Source: Membranipora membranacea (taxonomy: Eukaryota > Bryozoa > Gymnolaemata > Cheilostomatida > Membraniporidae). Taken from it: a DNA stretch of 64,000 bases. Location of the stretch: NCBI GenBank assembly GCA_914767715.1, contig OU612067.1:30912162-30976161 (forward strand). Direction: 5' to 3'. Shown one piece after another: positions 49,301 to 59,784 of this stretch; the first letter of the stretch is position 1; each line of letters begins with the position of its first letter. Below the pieces are notes generated by a model, which ran no database searches, was not told the origin of the DNA, and saw only the letters and a program-made list of their open reading frames with translations. The position numbers were made by a program, and so were the translations under genes.

Positions 49301-52021
49301 ACTCTATTCAGGCCATCAGGATGTTAAGCTATAAATGTCATCAAAATTATATGGCCCAAGGGCCATAAAACTAAAATTTGTGGTAAAAGTAGGGTATGCC
49401 TGCAAATCTCCCATAAATAAGTCAAGATACCAGCAGCAAACACATAATTATTTTTTGTTGAATGCATTTAATTCATACATTAAATGATCACCTTGATACA
49501 TTATGAATGGCTACATAGTTTAGAGGGAATACAAAATTGAGGGTGGAAGGGTCTGTTTTTTAGAGAAGCCATAGAGAGACCATACTACCCAGTTGGAATT
49601 CAAAATACATACTGAGCTGCTAAAGAAAAACAGCTTTAAGAAGCATAGTGCATTTACTTTTTTTGTCCCGCAGGCGGACAGGAAGAAACTTCCCAGCAAA
49701 CAGCTGCACCATTCCCCTGATAAAGCTAGTACATGTATAAACTGGAAAAATAAGGTCGTTTGAAAAATAAAGATAAGAATTAAATAATTTTTTTACTTTC
49801 AATAAAAAAAGATACTACTTCACCACATTATGATAGGCAAGCTTTGCCTCACCAATTTAAATACCGAATTCTCTGACGTCCAGTTACAGCATCAATTCTG
49901 CGAAAAGTGATACCCTAACTTGTTATACTTTTTTCCTGATACATTACTGTGAAACTCGTCAAAGCAGGAAGTTTGGGTCGAGCTCCCTGGTCAGAGGCAA
50001 GAGAAAACACCGGAGCTATATTCTTATTAGGAAAGAGAGAACGATTCCAAATTAATTAGTATATTAGAAGTACATGTATGTCCTTGGATGCATTTAGTAG
50101 ACTAAGTAGAGTCTCCAAATCAAAACCCAACATGTTAGATGAGTCACATTGTATATGCAAAACAGAAAACTACACACGAAACTTATAGAATATGGTCTTT
50201 CCATAGACTTAATAATTATTAAGTCTATAGGTCTCTTTCAAACTTTCCGTTCCATGTGATTTAATCGGAGGGTCATTCAATTTTTCTGAGTGTCTGGTCA
50301 TACTCTCTATGTTTGGTATCAGAGAAACTTACAACCATGGGAGTGTTCAGAGCATAAATAGGACATATATATTCAAGTCTTCCTTGACCTTGATAATGCT
50401 CAAGGTCAGTCAAGGTTAAACCATTTACTGCAGTGTATAAATATGCGATCAGTCTTGATTCTTATTAACATAGAGATTGGTTAAAGATTTCCTTACTGAT
50501 GATGATGGGCCTTCCTCGACCTTTAAGTTCTCTCAAATTTGTTTAAGTCTACAATCAATCAAAATCATCCAATATACCAGTTCCATGTCTGCATCAACAG
50601 GCAACACAGTATTACAATGTTTTTTTTAATCAATTTGTGTTGCGGCCGTGTTTTCTGTGGATCTAATGATCGAAACACGCTGGCAGAGGTTGCACCCTCA
50701 GCGGATCTTCAATGAGTTTTTATATACACATCAATTCTCTGAGGATCAGCTGAGGCTGCTGTCAGCATATATTTCAACAATGGTGCCGTTGTGCAAACCT
50801 CTGAGGTTACAACCGCTAGGTTTGTTTTAACCATAACTTACGGTAGGATAATGTATGGGGTAGTAAGGTCTTACACATAGACATCATACCGTTACTGATA
50901 ATGTATGGGGTAGTAAGGTCTTACACATAGATATCATACCGTTACTGAAGCATCTTTGGGTCAAACAGCTTCCCTCTGTAGCTATCTGGTTATATATGAG
51001 ATTCTCATTTTTAGATTTAACGATAATATTGTAAACACAATAACACTTTCGATATTTATCTTCAGGTATCAGCTAGCTTCAGTAATAGGCCGAATGGCCG
51101 CCATGCTCGGCTTATAAAGTTGCATTTAAACATAAAAGCAAGGAGCTGTTGTTGTTGCTCCTTGATGAAAGCAAAAGTTAAAAACACATCTATGAACATA
51201 TATTACACTTAAAACTGTATGTTAATGCTAAAATTGGATGTAGTTTTCTTTTGGATACATTGTCTAAACTTCTTCTATCCTTCCCAGAACAGGTTAAGAC
51301 TCATCAGAGTGTGGAAACAGTGTATCAATTCTGGGGTCTTTTAACAAGAATGAGTGATAATCCTTGAAGCAAAGTATCACAGTCACTTCGCACAAAATAA
51401 TTAAAAATTTCGTTTTCATCAGTGGTCTAAGTGGACTTCTCTCTTCGTGGGAACTCTACTTTCACGGTCCAATCGGCCCGACGGGCTACGCCGAGGAGGG
51501 GTGGCATAGTGCCCTATCGCCTGGAAAGATTTAAAAAGCTCTGCACTAGAATAATGATTCCATATGAGGAAGAATATGAAGAGAGACTTTCATTGCCCAA
51601 GCTCGAAGAGCTGAATATACATCTTGATATACTGTGTTTTGGATATAGTGCAAAGGTTAAGGAATATGACAGCATCCATGCAAGAAATCTTTAAAAGCCA
51701 GAGATAATCCTTCTATAAATATAACCTCATCTATACGCAACAATATTTTCCGTGAATACACCTGACTGCTTTGTTTTCAATTATTTATTCATGCATGGTA
51801 TTTTTTGATCTCATTGACTTCGATCAGCAATAAGAAAATGACATTGGGAAAATGGGGCGGATTCATATATTATATCAAATAATGGAAAACAATATACGAT
51901 ATAGATCTGTGATAGTTTAGTTGATGATTGATAATATGATCACCATCTGGACAAAAAGATACATTTTTCCACAGTGTTTTGCACGGCATACAGTGGGACC
52001 TATTTTCTAAGCGTTCCCTCC
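49301..52021. other. Intergenic spacer with small repeats and coding-like remnants
   Basis: A 50 bp unit (GATAATGTATGGGGTAGTAA...) is tandemly duplicated at about 50849-50948. The frame at 51431-51694 reads PYRLERFKKLCTRIM...YEERLSLPKLEEL, which looks like the extreme C terminus of a LINE reverse transcriptase, and may be a retroelement scrap. The frame at 50648-50830 is protein-like but unrecognised. No complete gene was found. Confidence 0.4.
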
Positions 52022-54552
52022 TATAAGGGGACTTAGTATCGTTTGTTTTTCATTTTAGCGCACGGATGCTAAAATATAAAAAACAACTTCTTTTTCGTTT
52101 ATTGTTCCAAAACAACAAATCAAAATATGAAAATCGAGTCAGTTTTTGTCTTTTGATTTTCTTATTGATGAAAACCGAAATATTGATATGGATCCTATTT
52201 TCATATTTCAACTTTGAATCACAGTTACAAAAATCAAACATTGCAAAAGTAGCCTTAGTTGTTATCTTTCTCATGGGGATTTACTGGGGTTTGCATTTCT
52301 TGCCGCTACCGGATGCTGCCGCCAAAAATGAGATGTCTGCCTGAGGTTGGCACGCTGAGATAATTTGTCAAGTCAAGTCAGCTGCTATGAGGGGCTACTA
52401 TGTGGCTTGTCTGCATTGAGTGCCACACAATGTATGTTACAGTGCTGGGGTGAAGATGTGAGGTACTCGTCGCAGGTGCTTTGTAGTGAATTTTGCTGAT
52501 GCTGTTGGGCTGCCGCCTGGTGGCTGCCGCTTGTTTGATGTCGATTGTACGTTAAGTTTGCTACCTCTGGTGGGTGTGCTGCCACTGATGTGTTACAGAT
52601 GGTGTGCTCAGTGGCAGCCTCCTCCTAACTTATCACTTTTATTTGCGATTTTGGATGGATAAGTTGCACAATAAGCCGCTAATTGCCAAAAACACTGCCG
52701 GTAAAAGGGAAGGTGATCAAGAAATAATGATATGGTTTCAAACTATCCAAAATCTGAAAGAGCATGTCACAATTAGTGGATGTACAACTTAACATGGGTC
52801 TGCTATCTTAACTAGTCGAGCTATGGCCAACAACGGTTGCAATACCCCTTATATCACCTGTGATAACTATCATTGAAACGAAACCACTTTTTCAATTTTG
52901 CTGCCGCCTAAAAGCAGGCCTTGAATGTTAGTACTGATCTGATTTTCTTATGGTGATTTTGTATTGACCCTCCCCTCGCATAACACCAGTGTTTAATGCT
53001 CTGAGTGTGTCGTTTTTCAAATAGTGCATATTTTTAGGTTTCCTTTATAGTATCATATAAATCGTCTTTCTATGTTTATATATGATGTAAAGCAAAATTG
53101 AACTCCTTCAAGTATCATCAAAAAGGTATGTAATGCGGAAAAAATACAAAACCACCATAATATAATCAGATAGATAAGAACATTCAAAGTCGTTGTTGGC
53201 CATATCTCGGCTACTAATGATAGCAGACCCATGTAAACTTGTAGATCCACTAATGATGACATGTTCTTTCAGATTTTGGATGTTTTGAACCAATGCATCA
53301 TTTTTTATCACTTTCCCTTTTTGCGGTGTTATCACTTTTTATAAGGTTGGTCATTCACTCAATATTTGAGATATCACAATGATATAATACAAAAAAACTG
53401 ACCAAGGTATGTATAAATCTGATTGCAGAGTTTGAGTAGCCCAACCCATAAGGTGAGCACAGGACAGACCTTTGAAATATCCAAAGAACAGTGATTTTGG
53501 CCATTTTTGGCAGCATTTTTGGCAATTAGCTGCCTATTGTGCAACTTCGTGTAATTTACATCATCACCATTGCGACCGCCTCAAAAACTACCCTAGATTC
53601 CACTCGTAGAATTTATCCATCCAATTTTGTAAATGAAGTTGCGTATCTAGCCACATTTATGGTAGGCTGCCGCTGGACTAAGTTGTATTATCAGAAATGA
53701 ATGTAGAACGTCATCTCGCTGCAAACCTATTTTTAGACCTAAATTATGCAGGTCCCGAAAACGTGCAAAATCCTTTTTTCCTTTTTTATGACTCATTTTT
53801 AATAATCTCCGCTCTCAGTCATTTTTGACCCAACATTGTAAGCATTCAATTTTATCAATACCATGATATCAGTTGAAAAAATAAACTAAAATAAACGCAC
53901 TGCACACTATCGGTGGCACACTGAGCACACCATCTGTAACACACTATCGGCAGCACACTGAGCACACCATCTGTAACACACCAGCGGCAGCACACCCACC
54001 AGAGGTAGCAAGCTTAACGTACAATCGACATCAAACAAGCGGCAGCCACCAGGCGGCAGCCCAACAGCATCAGCAAAATTCACTACAAAGCACCTGCGCC
54101 GAATACCTCACATCTTCACCCCAGCACTGTAACATACATTGTGTGGCACTCAATGCAGACAAGCCACACAGTAGCCCCTCATAGCAGCTGACTTGACTTG
54201 ACAAATTATCTCAGCGTGCCAACCTCAGGCAGACATCCCATTTTTGGTGGCAGCATCCGGTAGCGGCAAGAAATGCAAACCCCAGTAAATCCCCATTACA
54301 TGAGAAAGATAACAACTAAGGCTACTTTTGCAATGTTTGATTTTTGTAACTGTGATTCAAAGTTGAAATATGAAAATAGGATTCATATCAATATTTCGGT
54401 TTTCAACAATAAGAAAATCAAAAAACAAAAACTGACTCGATTTTCATATTTTGATTTGTTGTTTTGGAACAATAAACGAAAAACAAGTTGTTTTTTATAT
54501 TTCAGCATCAGTGCGCTAAAATGAAAAACAAACGATACTAAGTCCCCTTATA
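52022..54552. mobile_element. Foldback DNA transposon with about 590 bp inverted arms
   Basis: The ends are TATAAGGGGACTTAGTATCG and its complement CGATACTAAGTCCCCTTATA. The arms, 52022-52612 and about 53935-54552, are highly similar reverse complements; they include an AT-rich outer third and GC-richer CGGCAGCACAC-type repeats inside. An 80 bp part of the right arm around 53920-53990 is locally duplicated. The middle is filled by a different foldback element. It has no transposase and is therefore non-autonomous. Confidence 0.9.
52610..53690. mobile_element. Nested foldback element related to 7895-9165
   Basis: From CAGTGGCAGCCTCCTCC to GGCTGCCGCTGGACTA it follows the element at 7895-9165 closely, including AATATGATATGGTTTCAAA-like and AGAGCATGTCACAATTAGTGG blocks and the mirrored right half. 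It sits between the arms of the larger foldback, so it either inserted there or has become its core. Confidence 0.85.
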
Positions 54553-54908
54553 CCCTCCCCATCTATAATTCTTTGGCGGTACTCAGTTCCCACCATTTCC
54601 CACTCACTTCTTACACTGGTCTTCATTTAGACAAATTCGCTCTCATACCGTTCACTCAGAATATATTTATTTATTTATTGAGGTTTTCTAAAAGTTTATA
54701 ATTAAAGCAAATTAAAAATAACTTGTTGACCTCACACACATTAACATAGATACAAAAAATGACTTGAATAAAAAGATATAAGTGGTAGGGTGTTACATAC
54801 TATATGGTGTGTAGGATAATGAAAGCATGGTATCATAAATTGCATGAATAAGATGAAAAAAGAAAAGAAGAAACAGAGAGTGGCAAACAAAAATACAAGT
54901 TAACAACA

Positions 54909-56880
54909 TTAGGTAGGATTAAATGATAATGATTCATGAGGCTTGGTTGATTTAGTTACAAATGTATGAAAAATATTTAAAAAGGCTGATTTGCCTAGGT
55001 TTGATCTAAATGAGGGTTTAATTATTGCACAGTTGCTACGAAGTGGTCGTGTATGTCTGTTTGATTTGCTAACGAGATGAAGTATGTGCTTGGATGCACG
55101 GCCTTTATGGACCCTCGATTTGACAAAATTGTGAAAATGAAAATTCCTTCTACTGTGGAGAGTATGTAAATTTAGGAGTAAGCGGCCAGATGTGACAGAA
55201 AATTGTTTGGGGGCTGAAGTTATGATTCTAATTGCTTTATTTTGTACTTTTTCTAAAGTTTCTGAATTTTTGGCTAAACCATCAAGGTACAATGATGAGC
55301 AGTATTCTACTATAGGTCTGATCAGTGATTTGTAAGTCTTCAATGAGTTTTCTACTGTCATGTATTTTTTTAGTTTTGATAACAAGTAGACCATTTTGTT
55401 TGCTTTAGAGCATGGGAATTAGCCTGAGGGGTTAAACTAAGTTCTGAATCAAGAATGACTCCAAGAAGATTGAGCGAATGCTTGGATTCTGTTTTTATAT
55501 TGTTTATTTGGATTTGGCTAAAATCTTCTACTTTCCTATTTGAGAAAATACAGTATTGGGTTTTGGATAAGTTGAGTTGAAGGAGATTGTTTGAATACCA
55601 ATTCGATACTTCTCTCATCAATGACTCAGATTTATCCATTAAGGTAGGGATATCTGTTGCTGCGCAGTAAATAACGGTGTCATCAGCGTAAGCGAATGCA
55701 GTTTTGTGCTTGTTAAGGAGATCATTGATAGCAAGATTGAATAATATTGGACCTAGAACACTTCCTTAGGGTACTCCACATGTAATCGGTAGTGCACTGG
55801 ACTGATCATCATCAGCTTTCATGATTTGGGTTCGATGTGAAAGATAGGATGTAAATAATTTTGTTGTTGACTCTCCAAGCAGAATAAATTTATGGCCAAT
55901 ATATTGGTTTTGATGTAGAATTGAGCTCATCATTGTCACGAATTCGGTTTTGTTAGCATCAGGCGGAAGATAAATTGATCCGATGATGTAGCCGTGTTGG
56001 TTGTTTGAGGAGGGTATTTTAATCCAAACCGAGTCACAAAATCTAGACAGTCTAATGCCCAATTTATACATCAAATTAAGACCCGAATTAACTTCATTCT
56101 TTCAAAATGCCGCATTATTCGAGTCACCCGAATTTGCCAAAATGCTGTCTGAATTACAATCGAATTGCTTAATTCATGGCTTAATTCGGCGTCACAAATT
56201 TAATTCAGGTGCTAATCTGGCACTTTGAATCGGTGATAGATTAAATGACAAATCCTAGAGGATACTCATGAACGGCCATTTTATATGTAAATGTAATATC
56301 CGCTGAATAATTCGACAGTGTACATGGTCTTGTATTAACTGTCAAATTGTGGTCGAATATTCATCACTCACTGTCGAATATACGAGTGGTCACCTGACAC
56401 TCGAATTAGACATTTAGTGCACCCAAATTAGACCCCTAATTAACCCTAATTCGGGTGAGTTAATTTGATGTATAAACTGAGCATAACACTTAATTGACTT
56501 ATTATAGAGAATTTATATGAAGATTTTACAAAGAGCGCAGCACCACCTCCCCGGGTTTTGGTTGTATATTTTCTGTCACATCTAGCTATTGAAAATTCAG
56601 GCAAGTCAACAAGACTATCTGGAATATCAGGAGTGAGCCATGTTTCAGAAACAGAAAAAATGTCGGTTGACTTAAAAAGATTGAGGCTTTCATAATAAAA
56701 CATCTTTTTATATAATGACCTTATGTTGTGATGTAGAAGTCTCAAATTGTTGAAGGATGCAGGCTTTACGTCAGATAGAGGGCTAATAGTATTCCATATG
56801 CGGTTATGGTAGCAGAGACTTTGTTCATAAATGTTAGACGAGTTTATTGATGCTTGGTTTCTTACGCTTAGATTAGCCAT
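54909..56880 (-). pseudogene. LINE ORF2: endonuclease and reverse transcriptase remnants
   Basis: The N terminus shows the apurinic endonuclease start (RLLHHNIRSLYKK, then SVSETWLTPDIPDSL). The MITE at 56063-56476 interrupts it. The endonuclease resumes with GYIIGSIYLPP and FILLGES, then jumps directly into the reverse transcriptase, so the region between is deleted. GVP-stop-GSVLGP (a CAA to TAA change near 55768), YADD near 55680 and LNLSKTQYCIFSN follow. A frameshift near 55380 precedes the C-terminal part (LIRPIVEYCSSLYLDGLA), which ends at 54909. Not functional. Confidence 0.85.
56063..56476. mobile_element. MITE inserted in LINE ORF2
   Basis: The ends are TTTATACATCAAATTAA (left) and TTAATTTGATGTATAAA (right), extended by CCCGAATTA / TAATTCGGG a few bases inside: about 28 bp of inverted repeat. 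The interior is rich in AATTCG/CGAATT motifs. It splits the endonuclease frame, so it arrived after the LINE. Confidence 0.85.
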
Positions 56881-58152
56881 TGTAGGTCCTGGGAGGGAAG
56901 ACGTAAGGTTTCTCTACTCGAAGCAAAAGCTGATGTTTATTAAAGGTAATGCCGTTTGCCAGTGCATTTCCTAGTTGTGTTTCATCCTTGAAGTTAACTT
57001 TTACAGTTCGTAGAGGGTTAGTGCCATCGTTGGTCCTCATACGATACACTGTAGCGTCTTTAAATACTGTTTGGACCTCTTGTAGGAGGTCTTCATTGAT
57101 TATGTAAATAGGAACATCTTTGATGATGCCAACATGTTGGCTCGGTTGAATGGGTCGTCTGGCTGATGAGCCTCCCAGTGCTTCAGCTTCCCATTTTTTT
57201 ATCACTATATCTACTTGTTCAGGTTTTGTTATCTGTATGATGAATTTTGGGTCTGCCGAGTTGAACTTGTATCGCTTGATAAAGTCAATCATCGTTAGTC
57301 CGTTTAATTTGCCGATTTCTTTTCTCACGCCATCCTGACTGATTGACGTAAAGTCCTGTTTTGTACTGTGTATTATAAAGCATTTTTCATGGTCGAATTC
57401 AGGGGTAGATTTGTCAGTATATTGACTCTTTGGTGGTTGTGTACGGCGCTGACCTTGACGTTGTTGTTGTGTTTGTTGCTGTTGATGTTGCTTTTGCTGC
57501 TGTTGTTGCTGTTGTTGTGGCTGTTGAGGTTGTTCTCGTTGGTTGAGAGATTGATGATATTGGTTTCTTTGTTTAGTGAAAGCTGACGTAGGCGGAATCG
57601 GTGGTTGGATATTTCTCATTACTGCCTGACGATTATCATCATGTCTAGTTTCTCTGACATGACTTGAACTGCTCTCTCAATGGGGTTTTCATTTGGTATA
57701 GAGAATGCTTCTAGCTTATCATGCATCTGCTCTAGTCTGTCAGACATAATTTCGATGATGCTCAGCATTTTCTGGCATGATTGGCAGTGGTCCAGGTCAG
57801 ACTCTGCTTGCAGTGAATAAGTGTCCGTGTTCTCTGGTGTCATCGTGCAAAGCGGTGTAGAAGGGCCTGTGGATGTTGATGTTTTGTTGCTGTTGCTGCT
57901 TGCGCCTAATCCGGTACTAGCATCATTTGTAGATACTTTGGTATAATATTTGATTGGATTTGGTATGCCTCCAGTTGTTTTAAATTAATTTAAAGCGGCT
58001 GCCTCCGTCTCATACCCTTTATGCTTACTTCCTTTGTAGCCGTTCACTTGGAGATTGGCAGTATCCCAACCGTTATATAGTCCAACTTTACGCCCAGCAA
58101 TGACAGCATAAAACCTAAATCTTTTGCCGGATTTATTCAAATCAAGCACCAT
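56873..58152 (-). pseudogene. LINE ORF1 with RNase H1-type hybrid-binding domain
   Basis: The frame starts at 58152 and its first 55 residues match the RNA-DNA hybrid-binding domain of eukaryotic RNase H1 (also called viroplasmin domain): RFYAVIAGRKVGLYNGW, then QVNGYKGSKHKGYETEAAAL. A TAA replaces the Tyr expected next. A Ser/Asn/Thr linker, a short helical stretch (IMSDRLEQMHDKLEAF), a stop with frameshift near 57620, a Gln-rich tract (near 57440-57530) and a C-terminal module ending VEKPYVFPPRTYNG follow. Presumably the protein coats the element RNA. The broken frame means this copy is inactive. Confidence 0.75.
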
Positions 58153-58260
58153 GATAGTAGAATTTTTCTTATCTAGCCATTAATAGCAATTAGTAGAGAG
58201 CGTTAATCAAACACACAACCTCTCTGCTCCACTGCTCACTGCTCAGTTGTATCAATAAGT

Positions 58261-59137
58261 GAGAGATTTAGGAATGGTATCTCTTAGTTTTTGTGATTTT
58301 GACTGATTTCAATTGAAATCCCCAGTGTTTTGTTTCATTTCTTATGTTTGAGACATTTTATGGAAGTTGTGTGCACATAACTACCAAAATACCTTGCTAT
58401 AACACCGCCCTTTTTTTACAATGGCCAATCAAGTTTTAATTCCGCTTGTTAAGCCAATCAAGATAATCACCCACAATGCATCATTTATAAATAAACAACT
58501 CCATGTGACAAGATTTGTATCACTGACAAGGAACACAGTTTGGGCAGTTTTTGCTAGATTGTTTCTTCTTTATCAATGGATTTTTGAAAAAGAAATTGTA
58601 ATATGATGCACTGCTGAGTTATCTATGAATCTGTGCAACATTGAGTGAAATATTGAGATATCGTCAGGAAAGAATGTACCAAAAAGTTTGATATTTTTCA
58701 CCCTCGGCATGAGACAACTTTTAACTTCTCCCGCCACAACATTTTATCCTGCCACTTACCCTTGTCTATTGTACAAAAACAACGGTAAGTACATCATATA
58801 ATGTCTAATTTACACAGAAATTATGTTGAATTATAAAAATTCAATAGTTTAAAATTGGAAGGATTGTGAAAAATGGAGATTTAAGGGTGTAGGAGAATTA
58901 TGTTTTTGCGTAGTAACATCATAAGCAACTTTCTCTGCCGCCTCCATCTAGAGCCAGCTGCCACATAAAGAAAATTCCAGGTACAGTAAATCCACCCAAT
59001 TCCCTCATTTAACACCTTAATTCTCAAAATTGGTTATAGAAACCCGAAGAACAGCACTTGTAGATTGCAAAAAATAGCACTGTTGTCATAGATCCACTGA
59101 AATCTTTGGGTTTTATTGGGAGGTATGTAACCAACTC
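58261..59137. other. Spacer between LINE and cyclin E promoter
   Basis: No gene is supported. A short ATG frame at 58707-58779 (MRQLLTSPATTFYPATYPC) ends at ACGGTAAGT, a good-looking donor, but its phase does not fit the cyclin E exons that follow. Confidence 0.4.
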
Positions 59138-59172
59138 TTTCCCGCCCTAGCCTCGCCATTGTTGTTTGGCGC
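59138..59172 (+). promoter_or_regulatory. Paired E2F-type sites before cyclin E
   Basis: TTTCCCGC (59138-59145) and TTTGGCGC (59165-59172) are both exact matches to the E2F consensus TTTSSCGC, 27 bases apart. A GC-richer island (CCCGCCCTAGCCTCGCC) surrounds them in otherwise AT-rich DNA. A likely 5' UTR exon follows, ending at the donor GAG/GTAAG (59265). Cyclin E is a classic E2F/Rb target in animals, so the position makes sense. Confidence 0.65.
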
Positions 59173-59784
59173 CACCCCTTGCATTTTGGGCATCATATGT
59201 TGGTACCAACTTCCTGCATATTAGTCTCAATGTGCTCATGTGTTATTTGAACACATCTCTGTGAGGTAAGTTAACTTAATTTAATGTCTAATCTGTAGTT
59301 TCTCTAACCATTGATTGGCATTACACTCTTATGGAGAGAGAGGGAAATATGATGGCAGAGTGAATTATTAGAAAAAAAAATGTGTGTTACTGAACTGATT
59401 AAAAAAAAGTTTTTGAGAAAAAAATAGTGTGCCAACCTCAGCTTCCAACTGTTGACAAATTTCTCTTCTGATATTGTTATGCATCAGTCATAATGTTTAT
59501 TTATCAAGATCTAACAAGAATAGCATGGTATTATTAGGATGACTAAACCTGGATTCACCACTGTGTCTGTGACTATACCAAGTTGAGCACCACAGCACAT
59601 GGATAAAAATTATTCAGCATTTCACTTCAGGTGATGATGTGTACATACATCAACAGATATCAATGCAATGGTAGGCTCCGGCACTGAATGATTTTGTCGT
59701 TCACATCTGTAAATTTTTGTCTCTCCATGTAGAAGCACCTGTCAGCTGTGATATTGTCTGATCAACTTGAGGTGATACTAGAAC

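Larger units (their letters stand above)
54659..58260 (-). mobile_element. Non-LTR retrotransposon (LINE), broken
   Basis: On the minus strand the order is a 5' leader (58260-58153), ORF1, an endonuclease/reverse transcriptase ORF2, and an (AAAT)n-like tail near 54659-54677. Both ORFs carry stops and frameshifts, part of ORF2 is deleted, and a MITE has inserted in it. The endonuclease, YADD motif and tail type fit a Jockey/CR1-like LINE (clade not decided). It lies head-on to the cyclin E promoter. Confidence 0.88.

Noticed and set aside
54273-54524. 83-codon open frame starting MQTPVNPHYMRKITTK
   Set aside because: It is the inverted arm of a foldback element. The opposite arm gives an equally open frame, so it reflects AT-rich composition.
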